A stretch of 13,458 nucleotides of DNA from Bacteroides_F sp964482605 (GCA_964482605.1 CAYZYS010000058.1:1-13458); one strand, 5' to 3'. Numbered from the stretch's first letter, positions 1 to 6,026 are shown. Made by a program: numbers and translations. Notes: generated by a model not told the origin, from the letters alone.

Positions 1-80
1 AGTCAGACCACCACAAAAGCGGTTTGAAATACAGACAAGGCAACGGCAGCCATAAGCCAATGCCGGAAAGGAGAAAGACA

Positions 81-242
81 ATGCCAGAGGAAATGATTAC
101 GGCAATGACAACGGGCTTCACGTCAGTGAAGGACAGTGTTGTCAGCATTGCCTCAGCCGCACTCCCTATCGCACTCGGAATCTTCGCACTTGCATTCGCA
201 GTGCGCAAGGGAATGTCATTCTTCCGTTCGGTTTCCAACTAA
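81..242 (+). CDS. Inovirus major coat protein (pVIII-like), 53 aa
   Basis: This small protein has the classic filamentous coat layout: an acidic, amphipathic N-terminus (PEEMITAM, then VKDSV), one hydrophobic helix at about residues 21-41, and a basic C-terminus (RKGMSFFRSV) that would face the DNA. The start at 81 is chosen because AAAGGAG sits about 8 bases upstream. The frame is open back to the window edge, so an upstream start is possible but has no better ribosome site. Unlike Ff pVIII there is no separate signal peptide; the protein resembles the mature form and may insert directly, for example through YidC. It is the first gene visible and is followed by a strong hairpin. The coat role is inferred from size, topology and position, not from a recognised family signature. 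Confidence 0.75.
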   Translation: MPEEMITAMTTGFTSVKDSVVSIASAALPIALGIFALAFAVRKGMSFFRSVSN

Positions 243-251
243 CGGGGGAAC

Positions 252-296
252 GTGGGACAGCCGCCAGGCACAAGGACGCCTGACGGCCACCCCCAC
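252..296 (+). other. GC-rich hairpin after the coat gene
   Basis: GCCG-c-CAGGC (260-269) pairs with GCCTG-a-CGGC (278-287) around an 8-base loop. Outer GTGGG (252-256) can pair with CCCAC (292-296). No T-run follows, so it is a poor intrinsic terminator. Stabilisation of coat mRNA, or a structured element in the ssDNA genome such as a packaging signal, are alternatives. Confidence 0.6.
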
Positions 297-318
297 ACCA
301 TGAAAGGGGGAATTGCAC

Positions 319-591
319 ATGTACTACCCCAACAGGAGGACGATAAACAGGCTCATAGCCGAGGCAAGGCTTGACGGCGAGAACCCATTCACAACACCAG
401 AGGAACGGGAACAGGCAAACTACACCGCAACCACACTCCAATACCTTGAATATGTCAAGGAATACTGCATAGCGACGGGTTGTGAAAAATGCGGCATAAA
501 GGGACGTGCCGAATGTGACGGCTTCAGGATGAGCACGCCGAGGGACATGGGCTATTACATGAACGAAAGGCACACGGGCAAGGGAAGATGA
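319..591 (+). CDS. Small phage protein with a four-cysteine cluster, 90 aa
   Basis: I do not recognise a family. The protein is soluble (no membrane segment), with a basic N-terminus (YYPNRRTINRLIAEARL), an acidic middle, and four cysteines at residues 50, 55, 58 and 66 arranged C-x4-C-x2-C-x7-C. That spacing could hold a zinc ion or an Fe-S cluster. The ATG at 319 is preferred to the TTG at 313 because GAAAGGGGG ends 8 bases before it. The stop overlaps the next start as ATGA at 588-591, so the two genes are likely translationally coupled. By position it could be a small nucleic-acid-binding or regulatory protein (a pV-like role has been seen for small proteins near the coat in other inoviruses), but this is speculation. 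Confidence 0.65.
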   Translation: MYYPNRRTINRLIAEARLDGENPFTTPEEREQANYTATTLQYLEYVKEYCIATGCEKCGIKGRAECDGFRMSTPRDMGYYMNERHTGKGR

Positions 592-920
592 ACGATACGG
601 CAAACAGCATCATCACGACCATAATCTTCGCAATACTGTTTTACCTTGCATACAGGAAACCAAGGGGGTACAAAAATGGGCGCACTGCTCTTCATACTGC
701 TTATATACATAGCGTGGACGAACCACAGGACGATACGGCTCCTGAAGAACGAGAAGGGAATCCTTTCGAGGGCGTTCGGGAAGTTCCTGGAGGTTTACAG
801 GGAGACGCACACGAAAAAGGAGAAAGAGGATGTGACAGGCTGACAAACACCCTGATACTCCTCATCACGGCACTGATGGCGGCAACGACGCTGGTATACA
901 CAGTCAAGCTCCTGAAATGA
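588..920 (+). CDS. Small phage membrane protein with two membrane segments, 110 aa
   Basis: The ATG overlaps the upstream stop (ATGA). The protein has a hydrophobic segment at about residues 7-22, a charged proline-rich middle (23-85), and a second hydrophobic segment at about 87-108. The first 28 and the last 25 codons look like the neighbouring phage genes in codon choice. The middle looks unlike them, and that is exactly where a second ORF (676-843) runs in another frame. Because there is no stop between the two well-coded ends, the simplest reading is one 110-aa protein with a nested gene. A separate short protein starting near the non-standard CTG at 840, with AAAGGAG upstream, is a weaker alternative. 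The role could be a minor virion or assembly protein (pVII/pIX-like position); no homolog is recognised. Confidence 0.5.
   Translation: MNDTANSIITTIIFAILFYLAYRKPRGYKNGRTALHTAYIHSVDEPQDDTAPEEREGNPFEGVREVPGGLQGDAHEKGERGCDRLTNTLILLITALMAATTLVYTVKLLK
676..843 (+). CDS. Small phage membrane protein nested in another gene, 55 aa
   Basis: The ATG at 676 follows AGGGGG by about 8 bases, a strong ribosome site. The protein has an N-terminal hydrophobic segment (residues 2-14, GALLFILLIYIAW) followed by a basic amphipathic tail ending in KKEKEDVTG. Codon choice (ctg, ata, agg, gag, aag) matches neighbouring phage genes, which makes it a convincing gene although it lies wholly inside 588-920 in a different frame. 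The topology (short anchor plus charged cytoplasmic tail) suits an inovirus minor coat or assembly protein. No family is recognised. Confidence 0.65.
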   Translation: MGALLFILLIYIAWTNHRTIRLLKNEKGILSRAFGKFLEVYRETHTKKEKEDVTG

Positions 921-930
921 AAAAAAGCAC

Positions 931-959
931 TTGCACGGGCGGTCATGTAAGTGTATTAT
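931..959 (+). promoter_or_regulatory. SigmaA-type promoter inside the phage
   Basis: The -35 TTGCAC (931-936) and -10 TATTAT (954-959) are separated by 17 bases. The predicted start near 966 gives a leader of about 12 bases with GGGGG before the ATG at 978. It sits directly after the 588-920 gene and immediately before a single small gene that is closed by a terminator. Confidence 0.7.
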
Positions 960-977
960 CATTGTGGGGGTGATGGG

Positions 978-1145
978 ATGTCAAGTGCATATCTAGGTAT
1001 TATATTTTTTTACTGCATTTTTTCATGTCTTTTTTTAGCCATACCTATTATTCTGGTTTATAAGGTTATCAAGTACATGGAAAAGAAAAAGCAACTTATG
1101 GACTTGCAGATTGAAAACGAAAAAAGGAAACTAGACCGCCAGTAA
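978..1145 (+). CDS. Small membrane protein of moron-like cassette, 55 aa
   Basis: The ATG at 978 has GGGGG (966-970) 7 bases upstream. The protein is a long hydrophobic N-terminal half (residues 5-36; LGIIFFYCIF then FLAIPIILVY) followed by a strongly charged helical tail (MEKKKQLMDLQIENEKRKLD) likely to form a cytoplasmic coiled coil. The gene is clearly richer in A and T than the phage genes around it. It has its own promoter and is closed by an intrinsic terminator overlapping its stop. That self-contained layout is typical of phage morons, many of which alter the host surface or block superinfection; small inoviral membrane proteins with superinfection-exclusion activity are known. A structural minor coat role is the main alternative. 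No homolog recognised. Confidence 0.7.
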   Translation: MSSAYLGIIFFYCIFSCLFLAIPIILVYKVIKYMEKKKQLMDLQIENEKRKLDRQ

Positions 1146-1161
1146 TGAGGGCGGTTTTTTT
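1135..1161 (+). terminator. Intrinsic terminator or attenuator before the adsorption gene
   Basis: ACCGCC (1135-1140) pairs perfectly with GGCGGT (1150-1155) around a 9-base loop, followed directly by a run of T (1155-1161). It overlaps the stop of the 55-aa gene, and the adsorption-protein ATG starts at the next base. The only plausible ribosome site of that gene (GAGGG, 1147-1151) is partly inside the stem. Ff phages also have their central terminator between the coat gene and gene III. Confidence 0.75.
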
Positions 1162-2913
1162 ATGTCAAAAAAAAGAATGAAAATCAAAAAAACACTTGCA
1201 TTTATGCTTTCAATGGTGCTGCTGGTTGTGTCCTTTCCGTTGGTTGCCAAGGCTGATGACTTCGATTACAAGACCTCGGAATTTTCCCTTACCATTGACG
1301 ATATTACGTACAACCACCATTCAGACGGCACGTGTGACATCATGAACAAGGACGGCACAATCAACAAGACCATGACCGCATCAGAAACGGAGCACAAATT
1401 TGCGCAGCTTGACCTTCGTGTTGATGAATATGGTTCTTGGTATGTTTATAGAAATAAAATTGTTGATTTTGCACTAGGGGGTATTTGTGGTGCTCTTGGT
1501 GCTGTTGCAACTTATTCACAATTGGAATGTTTTCAGGATATGTCTGATTCATTGTATGAAGATTTAAAAGGTGTCACTTATTCTTATATGACCGACCAGG
1601 ATGTAACCCTGGACAGTGACCAATTATCAGACATTTATGACAAGCTGAGTGAAATGTTAAGGGAACAGAAAGGGCTTGTGCCTGTGATGGGTCCGATTTC
1701 AAATGCCGAATGGGACCAGGCAACCGCAATAGCTTCTTTTAACAAAGGTATCGGGGGCGGGGGTGATTTTACTAAGCACTTTCTTCAGGCTGTCGAATAC
1801 CTCAAGGAACAGGGGTGCACGGCTTTCTATGCGAATTACTGGGTATTGTATGGCTTTGACACATCTGACCTTGCCTACCATACACAATACGGTTATGACC
1901 CCATAGTGTGGATTGACAGTGAATGCAACCAGCTGGAGGACGCTTTTTGTTATTATGTGGATTTTACCCAGTTCAAAAAAAATGGCTGGGTGCTTGATGA
2001 AACCAGCACGGGCACTACTGATTGTTCAGGATTCGGTTATTCCGTGTTCGCCAAGCACATTGGGAATACTGATGTTTACTACCTTTATAAGTCCTATGAG
2101 GCGGCATACAATGACATAATTGGAGGCCTTGGCATTTACACCACCACCAATTTCGACAATGGTGACCTGCCGACAAGCATTACCTTGTCCCCGACTGATT
2201 TGGAAATTAACTGGGATGACCTCATGGACGAGCTTTCCACGGAGCTTGACAAACAGACAAGCGGTATCACCGACAAGATGGAGAAGCAGGAGAAAATTGA
2301 CGAGACTATCAGCAAGTACCTGAAGGACGTCAAAAAAGACGTCGCAAGCATTGAGGACAACACCAAGGACATGTCCAAGGACATTGACAGCATTCTCACC
2401 TACCTCAAGAAGATGTACAAGCGGATGGATGACTTTTATGATGACATGACAAAGGATGCGCTTAAGGGCATACAGAAGTCCCTTGACACCCTCAATTCCT
2501 CTATCAAGTCCATTGGCAAGGACGTCAGCACGATAAAGACGCTCACGGAGGTGGACACGCTCATTGACACCCTCAACACCCTCACGGATGGTTCTGGCGG
2601 CTCATCAAGCCCCATAAAGGACAGTTTCACGGAGGTTGGGGAGACCCTTGGCGTGGCTAAGGAGAAGTTCCCTTTCTGCGTCCTCTGGGATGTAGCCCTC
2701 CTGTTCGGTATTCTTGCCGCCGACCCCGTGGCGCCGCAGTTCACCATGGTGTTTGACCTGCCGCAGTTCGGGCTTCACGAGGAGTTTGTTGTTGACCTAT
2801 CAATGTTCGGGGACGTGTCGGAATTTTGCCGCACCTTGCAGTCACTATTGTTCATCTTGTGTCTTGTCAACCTCACACGCAAGATGTTTCTCGACGGGAG
2901 GAATTGGTTATGA
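1162..2913 (+). CDS. Secreted, membrane-anchored adsorption protein (pIII-like), 583 aa
   Basis: The product is probably the virion-tip protein that binds the host and is released at exit. Residues 1-31 are a Sec signal peptide (basic start, hydrophobic core LAFMLSMVLLVVSF, likely cut after AKA before DDF). Residues 32-345 form an extracellular region with several cysteines. Residues about 348-470 are a long heptad-like coiled coil rich in D, K, I and L. A Gly/Ser linker follows (477-483), then a hydrophobic C-terminal domain (503-530) and a final membrane anchor at about 556-571, with RK and a short tail. This is the pIII order: secreted receptor domain, linker, C-terminal anchor. The gene follows a terminator and overlaps the next start (ATGA). 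Bases about 1425-1600 are visibly AT-rich compared with the rest, suggesting a swapped segment. No sequence family is recognised; the call is by architecture and position. Confidence 0.75.
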   Translation: MSKKRMKIKKTLAFMLSMVLLVVSFPLVAKADDFDYKTSEFSLTIDDITYNHHSDGTCDIMNKDGTINKTMTASETEHKFAQLDLRVDEYGSWYVYRNKIVDFALGGICGALGAVATYSQLECFQDMSDSLYEDLKGVTYSYMTDQDVTLDSDQLSDIYDKLSEMLREQKGLVPVMGPISNAEWDQATAIASFNKGIGGGGDFTKHFLQAVEYLKEQGCTAFYANYWVLYGFDTSDLAYHTQYGYDPIVWIDSECNQLEDAFCYYVDFTQFKKNGWVLDETSTGTTDCSGFGYSVFAKHIGNTDVYYLYKSYEAAYNDIIGGLGIYTTTNFDNGDLPTSITLSPTDLEINWDDLMDELSTELDKQTSGITDKMEKQEKIDETISKYLKDVKKDVASIEDNTKDMSKDIDSILTYLKKMYKRMDDFYDDMTKDALKGIQKSLDTLNSSIKSIGKDVSTIKTLTEVDTLIDTLNTLTDGSGGSSSPIKDSFTEVGETLGVAKEKFPFCVLWDVALLFGILAADPVAPQFTMVFDLPQFGLHEEFVVDLSMFGDVSEFCRTLQSLLFILCLVNLTRKMFLDGRNWL

Positions 2914-3179
2914 GTGCGATTACGGACAGTTTTAATTTTTTGGTGCAGGGCTTCAACAGGCTCCTGCAATGGCTGCTTGCTTTCCTGCCTGACAGCCCTT
3001 TTCGTGAGCTGATTGACACCCTTGGGGGATTTGACTTTTCGGAGTACCTTGGATACCTCAACTATTTCGTTCCGTTTGACTTCTTCTTCAAGGCGCTGTC
3101 CCTTTGGCTCACGGCGGTCATGTCGTACCTTGTTTACACGGTTGTGAAGGACAAGGTTGACAAGCTCTTGAATTTGTAG
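2910..3179 (+). CDS. Short hydrophobic virion protein (pVI-like), 89 aa
   Basis: The ATG at 2910 overlaps the stop of the adsorption gene (ATGA), and GGGAGGA lies just upstream (2895-2901). The protein has hydrophobic stretches at about residues 8-26 and 47-77, with YFVPFDFFFKALSLWLTAV as the strongest, and ends in a short basic tail (KDKVDKLLNL). A short multi-helix membrane protein between pIII and the Zot/pI gene is the expected place of pVI, the minor coat protein that joins pIII to the virion end. Identification is by position and topology. Confidence 0.7.
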   Translation: MSAITDSFNFLVQGFNRLLQWLLAFLPDSPFRELIDTLGGFDFSEYLGYLNYFVPFDFFFKALSLWLTAVMSYLVYTVVKDKVDKLLNL

Positions 3180-3183
3180 GTTG

Positions 3184-3211
3184 GACACTGGGCGCCCATC
3201 AGCGCCGTGTC
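3184..3211 (+). other. Hairpin between the pVI-like and Zot genes
   Basis: GACAC-tg-GGCGC (3184-3195) pairs with GCGCC-GTGTC (3202-3211) around loop CCATCA, with a two-base bulge. TTTAATTT follows, so it may be a leaky terminator that lowers Zot expression relative to virion proteins. Confidence 0.5.
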
Positions 3212-3256
3212 TTTAATTTGTGTGCACAAATGCACTTGGATTTAGGGGGTGAACCC

Positions 3257-3925
3257 ATGATTTATTTTTACACGGGCGTACCAGGCTCGGGAAAAAGCCT
3301 GCATGTGGCAAAGGACATATATGATGCCCTGAGGACGGGCAAAAACGTGATTGCCAATTTCAACGTTGACACGGGGATGGTGAAGCCTCGGCGTAAGAAG
3401 GTGCTTGGGGACTTCCTTTACATCCCCAATGCGCAGTGGCGGGACAATGCATACCTCGGCAAGTCTGCGGGGCAGTCCTTCAGCTACATTGACGGGCTTG
3501 TTGGGTATGCGCAGAACTACCACCGTAAGAACAGGAAGGGGAAGGTCATAGAGGGTCAGACACTGCTAGTGCTGGATGAGTGCCAGGAGCTATTCAACAG
3601 CAGGAGCTGGAACAGGTCTGACCGTTTGGCGTGGTGCGCCTTTTTCCGGCAGCACAGGAAGTACGGTTACACGGTCATCCTCATCTCGCAGGATGACAAG
3701 GTGATTGACAAGCAGATACGTTCCATCCTTGACACGGAGGTGTTCCACCGCAAGGTGTCTGACTTCAAGCTTGGCGGGTTCCTGCTTGCCCTTTTGTGCG
3801 GCGGGCGGCTCTTCTGCGCCATCTACCGCAAATACGGCTACAAGAAATCGGATGCCAAGTTGGAGTCTAAGTTCTACACTGGACGCAAATACTATGACTT
3901 CTACAATTCCTATGAGACATTCTGA
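3257..3925 (+). CDS. Zot/pI-family phage assembly ATPase, 222 aa
   Basis: This is the morphogenesis ATPase that extrudes the coat-clad ssDNA through the cell membrane. The N-terminal P-loop domain has Walker A GVPGSGKS (residues 7-14), Walker B LLVLDECQE (103-111), the Zot-typical arginine/aromatic patch around RLAWCAFFRQHRKYG, and a beta-strand ILISQD (141-146) that could be the sensor. A hydrophobic stretch at about 172-190 (LGGFLLALLCGGRLFCAIY) is the only candidate membrane segment, and only about 30 residues follow it. The protein is therefore short compared with Zot/pI proteins that carry a large periplasmic domain; that makes sense if there is no outer membrane or secretin to contact. 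The ATG at 3257 follows AGGGGG by 7 bases. Confidence 0.9.
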   Translation: MIYFYTGVPGSGKSLHVAKDIYDALRTGKNVIANFNVDTGMVKPRRKKVLGDFLYIPNAQWRDNAYLGKSAGQSFSYIDGLVGYAQNYHRKNRKGKVIEGQTLLVLDECQELFNSRSWNRSDRLAWCAFFRQHRKYGYTVILISQDDKVIDKQIRSILDTEVFHRKVSDFKLGGFLLALLCGGRLFCAIYRKYGYKKSDAKLESKFYTGRKYYDFYNSYETF

Positions 3926-3927
3926 CA

Positions 3928-3982
3928 CAAGCCATGGTGACGGAAAGCCCCGTTATTAGGGGCTTAACGGCATCATGGCTTG
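3928..3982. other. Nested double hairpin in the pre-rep intergenic region
   Basis: The outer arms CAAGCCATG (3928-3936) and CATGGCTTG (3974-3982) match perfectly and extend inward by three further pairs, one of them G-T. Inside is a second stem, AAGCCCC (3945-3951) with GGGGCTT (3959-3965), around loop GTTATTA. It directly follows zot and lacks a T-run. In inoviruses the intergenic region before the rep gene holds replication origins and the packaging hairpin, so it is a good candidate for one of these. Confidence 0.65.
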
Positions 3983-4008
3983 CATAGGCCGTGGCAGTTC
4001 CTACTATT

Positions 4009-4030
4009 TCGCGCGCACGCGCATGCGCGA
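4009..4030. other. GC-rich palindrome upstream of rep
   Basis: TCGCGC (4009-4014) pairs with GCGCGA (4025-4030), and the core GCGCATGCGC (4019-4028) is itself a perfect palindrome. Such alternating CG tracts are rare in this sequence. It lies just before the rep promoter-like motif and may be part of the rolling-circle nick site or a Rep-binding hairpin. Confidence 0.5.
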
Positions 4031-4033
4031 TAC

Positions 4034-4063
4034 TTGACATTGGCAACACATTTTACACATTTT
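4034..4063 (+). promoter_or_regulatory. Promoter-like motif and ACATTT repeats before rep
   Basis: TTGACA (4034-4039) is a perfect -35, but the matching -10 region (ACATTTT near 4057) is poor. ACATT(T) recurs at 4037, 4048 and 4057, so the site may be a regulated promoter, a set of Rep iterons, or both. A similar block occurs at 5998-6026. Confidence 0.4.
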
Positions 4064-4097
4064 ACTCATTTTAAAATTCTTGGGAGGTTTTAAAAGA

Positions 4098-4907
4098 ATG
4101 ATTGATGTTGTTCCAACTTACAACACGCAGGTCATTAGCTATGGTGGACAATCGCAGGTGAAATCCTACTTCAGGCCAATCCGCTATGGGTATGCGCAGG
4201 ACAAGGAAACGCTTGACGGTAGGAAGCGCAAGGACGGTGAGGAGGACACACGGACGGTGGAGCAGTTGGAGCACGCCATCAGCACAAGCCGCAACCGCAC
4301 CATCAATACCGTGTACTCATACGCACTTTCCAACAGGTGGGAATACTTCCTCACGCTGACATTTGACCCAAAAAAGATTGATTCTGCTGATTATGCTGCA
4401 GTGTCCTCTGCCCTTGGCAAATGGCTTAATAACACAAAGACAAGGTATTGCGGCGGCAATCTGAAATACCTTGTTGTGCCTGAACTTCACAAGGACGGGA
4501 AGAAATACCATTTCCACGGGCTTTTATCTGACATAGGGGAATTGCCCCTCACCGATTCGGGACATGTCGACGAGGGTGGCAACACCATTTACAACCTGCC
4601 GACATACCGCCTCGGCTTCACCACGGTCACTAAAGTAAGGGAAAGTGACAAGGCGTGTTCCTACATGCTTAAGTACATCACGAAGGACTTATGTGCCACA
4701 ACCAAGAACAAACGCCGTTTTTGGGCTTCACACAACCTTGACAAGCCCGTCATTGACAAGCTAAACATCCAGCGTTCATCTGATGATGAGCTTCCAATGC
4801 TGCTTGATTCACTGGGTGAGGTGGTAGGGACAAAGGCCGTCCACATCAAGCCCGCACATAACACAATGTCGGTGTTTTATGTTGATACCAGTGACACAAA
4901 AGATTAA
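4098..4907 (+). CDS. HUH rolling-circle replication initiator (pII-like), 269 aa
   Basis: This endonuclease would nick the double-stranded phage DNA at its origin and start rolling-circle synthesis. The three HUH motifs are visible: motif 1 FLTLTFDP (residues 84-91), motif 2 YHFHGLL with the His-hydrophobic-His pair at 138 and 140, and motif 3 YMLKYITKD with candidate catalytic tyrosines at 189 and 193. The acidic ligand may be E129. The C-terminus has a basic patch (TKNKRR) and no helicase domain, as in filamentous phage and small plasmid Reps. The ATG at 4098 has GGGAGG about 10 bases upstream. The upstream intergenic region with several hairpins is the likely origin. The leader ATTCTTGGGAGGT is repeated before the transposase gene. 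Confidence 0.88.
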   Translation: MIDVVPTYNTQVISYGGQSQVKSYFRPIRYGYAQDKETLDGRKRKDGEEDTRTVEQLEHAISTSRNRTINTVYSYALSNRWEYFLTLTFDPKKIDSADYAAVSSALGKWLNNTKTRYCGGNLKYLVVPELHKDGKKYHFHGLLSDIGELPLTDSGHVDEGGNTIYNLPTYRLGFTTVTKVRESDKACSYMLKYITKDLCATTKNKRRFWASHNLDKPVIDKLNIQRSSDDELPMLLDSLGEVVGTKAVHIKPAHNTMSVFYVDTSDTKD

Positions 4908-4939
4908 ACTATGCTTACCATTCTTGGGAGGTGGTAAAA

Positions 4940-6001
4940 ATGGCGAAACACTTAAGCGAGAGGGAGCGCTACATAATCGAACATGAATTATCAAGGAATA
5001 CCCCCGTTGCAGAGATTGCACGGGGGCTTGGACGTTCAAGGGCTTGTGTGTACAATGAGATAAGGCGTGGAACCGTGGGGCAGCTGGACAGTGACCTTGT
5101 GATGCACCAGGTTTACAAGGCTGATGCGGGGCAACGTGTCAGGGAGGAGCATTGCCGCCTGCGTGGTGTCGGGCGGCTCAAGATTGGGAATGACATAGCT
5201 CTTGCGCAGCGGATGGGGCGGCTCCTCTCTGACGGCTTCTCGCCGTATGCGGCAATGGAATCCCTCACACGTGCGGGCGTGGATGTATGCTTTTCCCTTT
5301 CCACCTGCTACAATTACATCCGTATGGGGCTGTTCCTTGGCTATGAAAAGCCACGCAGGAAGAAAAGGCAGCACACCCCCCGCAGGTGGAAGAACGGGTG
5401 CATTTTCCCCACCATTGAGGACAGGCCAACGGAAGTAAACACCCGTGCCACCTTTGGCCACTGGGAAATGGACACCGTGGTGTCAGGACACAACCGTGGC
5501 GGCTGCCTGCTGGTGCTCACCGAACGCAAGACCCGCATTGAGCTCATCCGCAGGATGGACGCAAAAAGCATTGAATGTGTCCAGCGGGAGCTTGACAGCC
5601 TGCAATGCGCCTGTGGGTCAAGGTTCGGTGACATCTTCAGGACAATCACAACGGACAATGGTTCGGAATTCAAGGGCAATGGCGTGCTTGCCTATGGTGC
5701 GGACGGCAACAGGCGTGTTGACATGTATTTATGCCACCCCTATTGCTCTGGGGAGCGTGGGAGCAACGAGAACCAGAACCGCTTCATACGGCGGTTCATT
5801 CCAAAGGGCGCAGCAATAAGCAGCTATTCACAAGGGTTCATTGCAAAAATGCAGGACTTCATCAACTCATACCCCCGCAGGATGTTCAATGGCTCATCCA
5901 GTGCGGAGATGTTCAAGGATGAGCTTGAGAAGCTTGGGCTTGACTACACTGTTCCCGATTGTACTGATTTTAGAACAAGTGTTTGTCAACAAAACACTTG
6001 A
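4940..6001 (+). CDS. IS30-family DDE transposase, probable phage integrase, 353 aa
   Basis: An N-terminal helix-turn-helix of IS30 type spans about residues 4-44 (LSERERYIIEHEL, AEIARGLGRS, VYNEIRRG). The catalytic core shows D178 in HWEMDTVVSG, D239 in TITTDNGSEF, and the acidic box ERGSNENQNRFIRRF (272-286) supplying the glutamate. Length matches complete IS30 transposases. It is 32 bases downstream of rep on the same strand with the same leader sequence, and no insertion-sequence inverted repeats bracket it, so it behaves as a phage gene rather than a passenger IS. Several inoviruses, including Spiroplasma SpV1, carry IS30-type transposases in place of a tyrosine recombinase or XerCD use. 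The final codons overlap a 9-bp inverted repeat (5976-6000). The ATG at 4940 has GGGAGG 10 bases upstream. Confidence 0.9.
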   Translation: MAKHLSERERYIIEHELSRNTPVAEIARGLGRSRACVYNEIRRGTVGQLDSDLVMHQVYKADAGQRVREEHCRLRGVGRLKIGNDIALAQRMGRLLSDGFSPYAAMESLTRAGVDVCFSLSTCYNYIRMGLFLGYEKPRRKKRQHTPRRWKNGCIFPTIEDRPTEVNTRATFGHWEMDTVVSGHNRGGCLLVLTERKTRIELIRRMDAKSIECVQRELDSLQCACGSRFGDIFRTITTDNGSEFKGNGVLAYGADGNRRVDMYLCHPYCSGERGSNENQNRFIRRFIPKGAAISSYSQGFIAKMQDFINSYPRRMFNGSSSAEMFKDELEKLGLDYTVPDCTDFRTSVCQQNT

Positions 6002-6026
6002 CATTTACAAGTACATTTGCACATTT
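5976..6026. other. Inverted repeat and ACATTT repeats at the phage right end
   Basis: CAAGTGTTT (5976-5984) and AAACACTTG (5992-6000) form a perfect 9-bp inverted repeat across the 3' end of the transposase gene. Directly after it come TTGACATT and ACATTT at 6001, 6013 and 6021, resembling the block before rep. The prophage/host junction must be here, so the repeat could be the transposase-recognised terminus. It could also act as a weak terminator. Confidence 0.45.

Noticed and set aside
1..80. Possible tail of an upstream gene (frame ending at 55, basic peptide)
   Set aside because: Only 17 codons are visible; no family signal and no way to separate it from leader sequence.
166..603. Long reading frame on the - strand opposite the coat region
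   Set aside because: Its composition and lack of a ribosome site mark it as the antisense shadow of the + strand phage genes.
1187..1205. AAAACACTTGCATTTA in the adsorption gene resembles AAAACACTTGACATTTA at the phage right end
   Set aside because: It falls in signal-peptide codons (Lys-Lys-Thr-Leu-Ala-Phe) and needs a one-base gap to align; chance similarity in A-rich sequence is likely.
3217..3230. TTTGTG-TG-CACAAA palindrome before zot
   Set aside because: Short, with a two-base centre, and no second copy seen; not enough to call an operator.
3257..3925. Zot as a toxin
   Set aside because: The name comes from the Vibrio protein. Here only the P-loop assembly ATPase part is present, with no toxin-like external domain.
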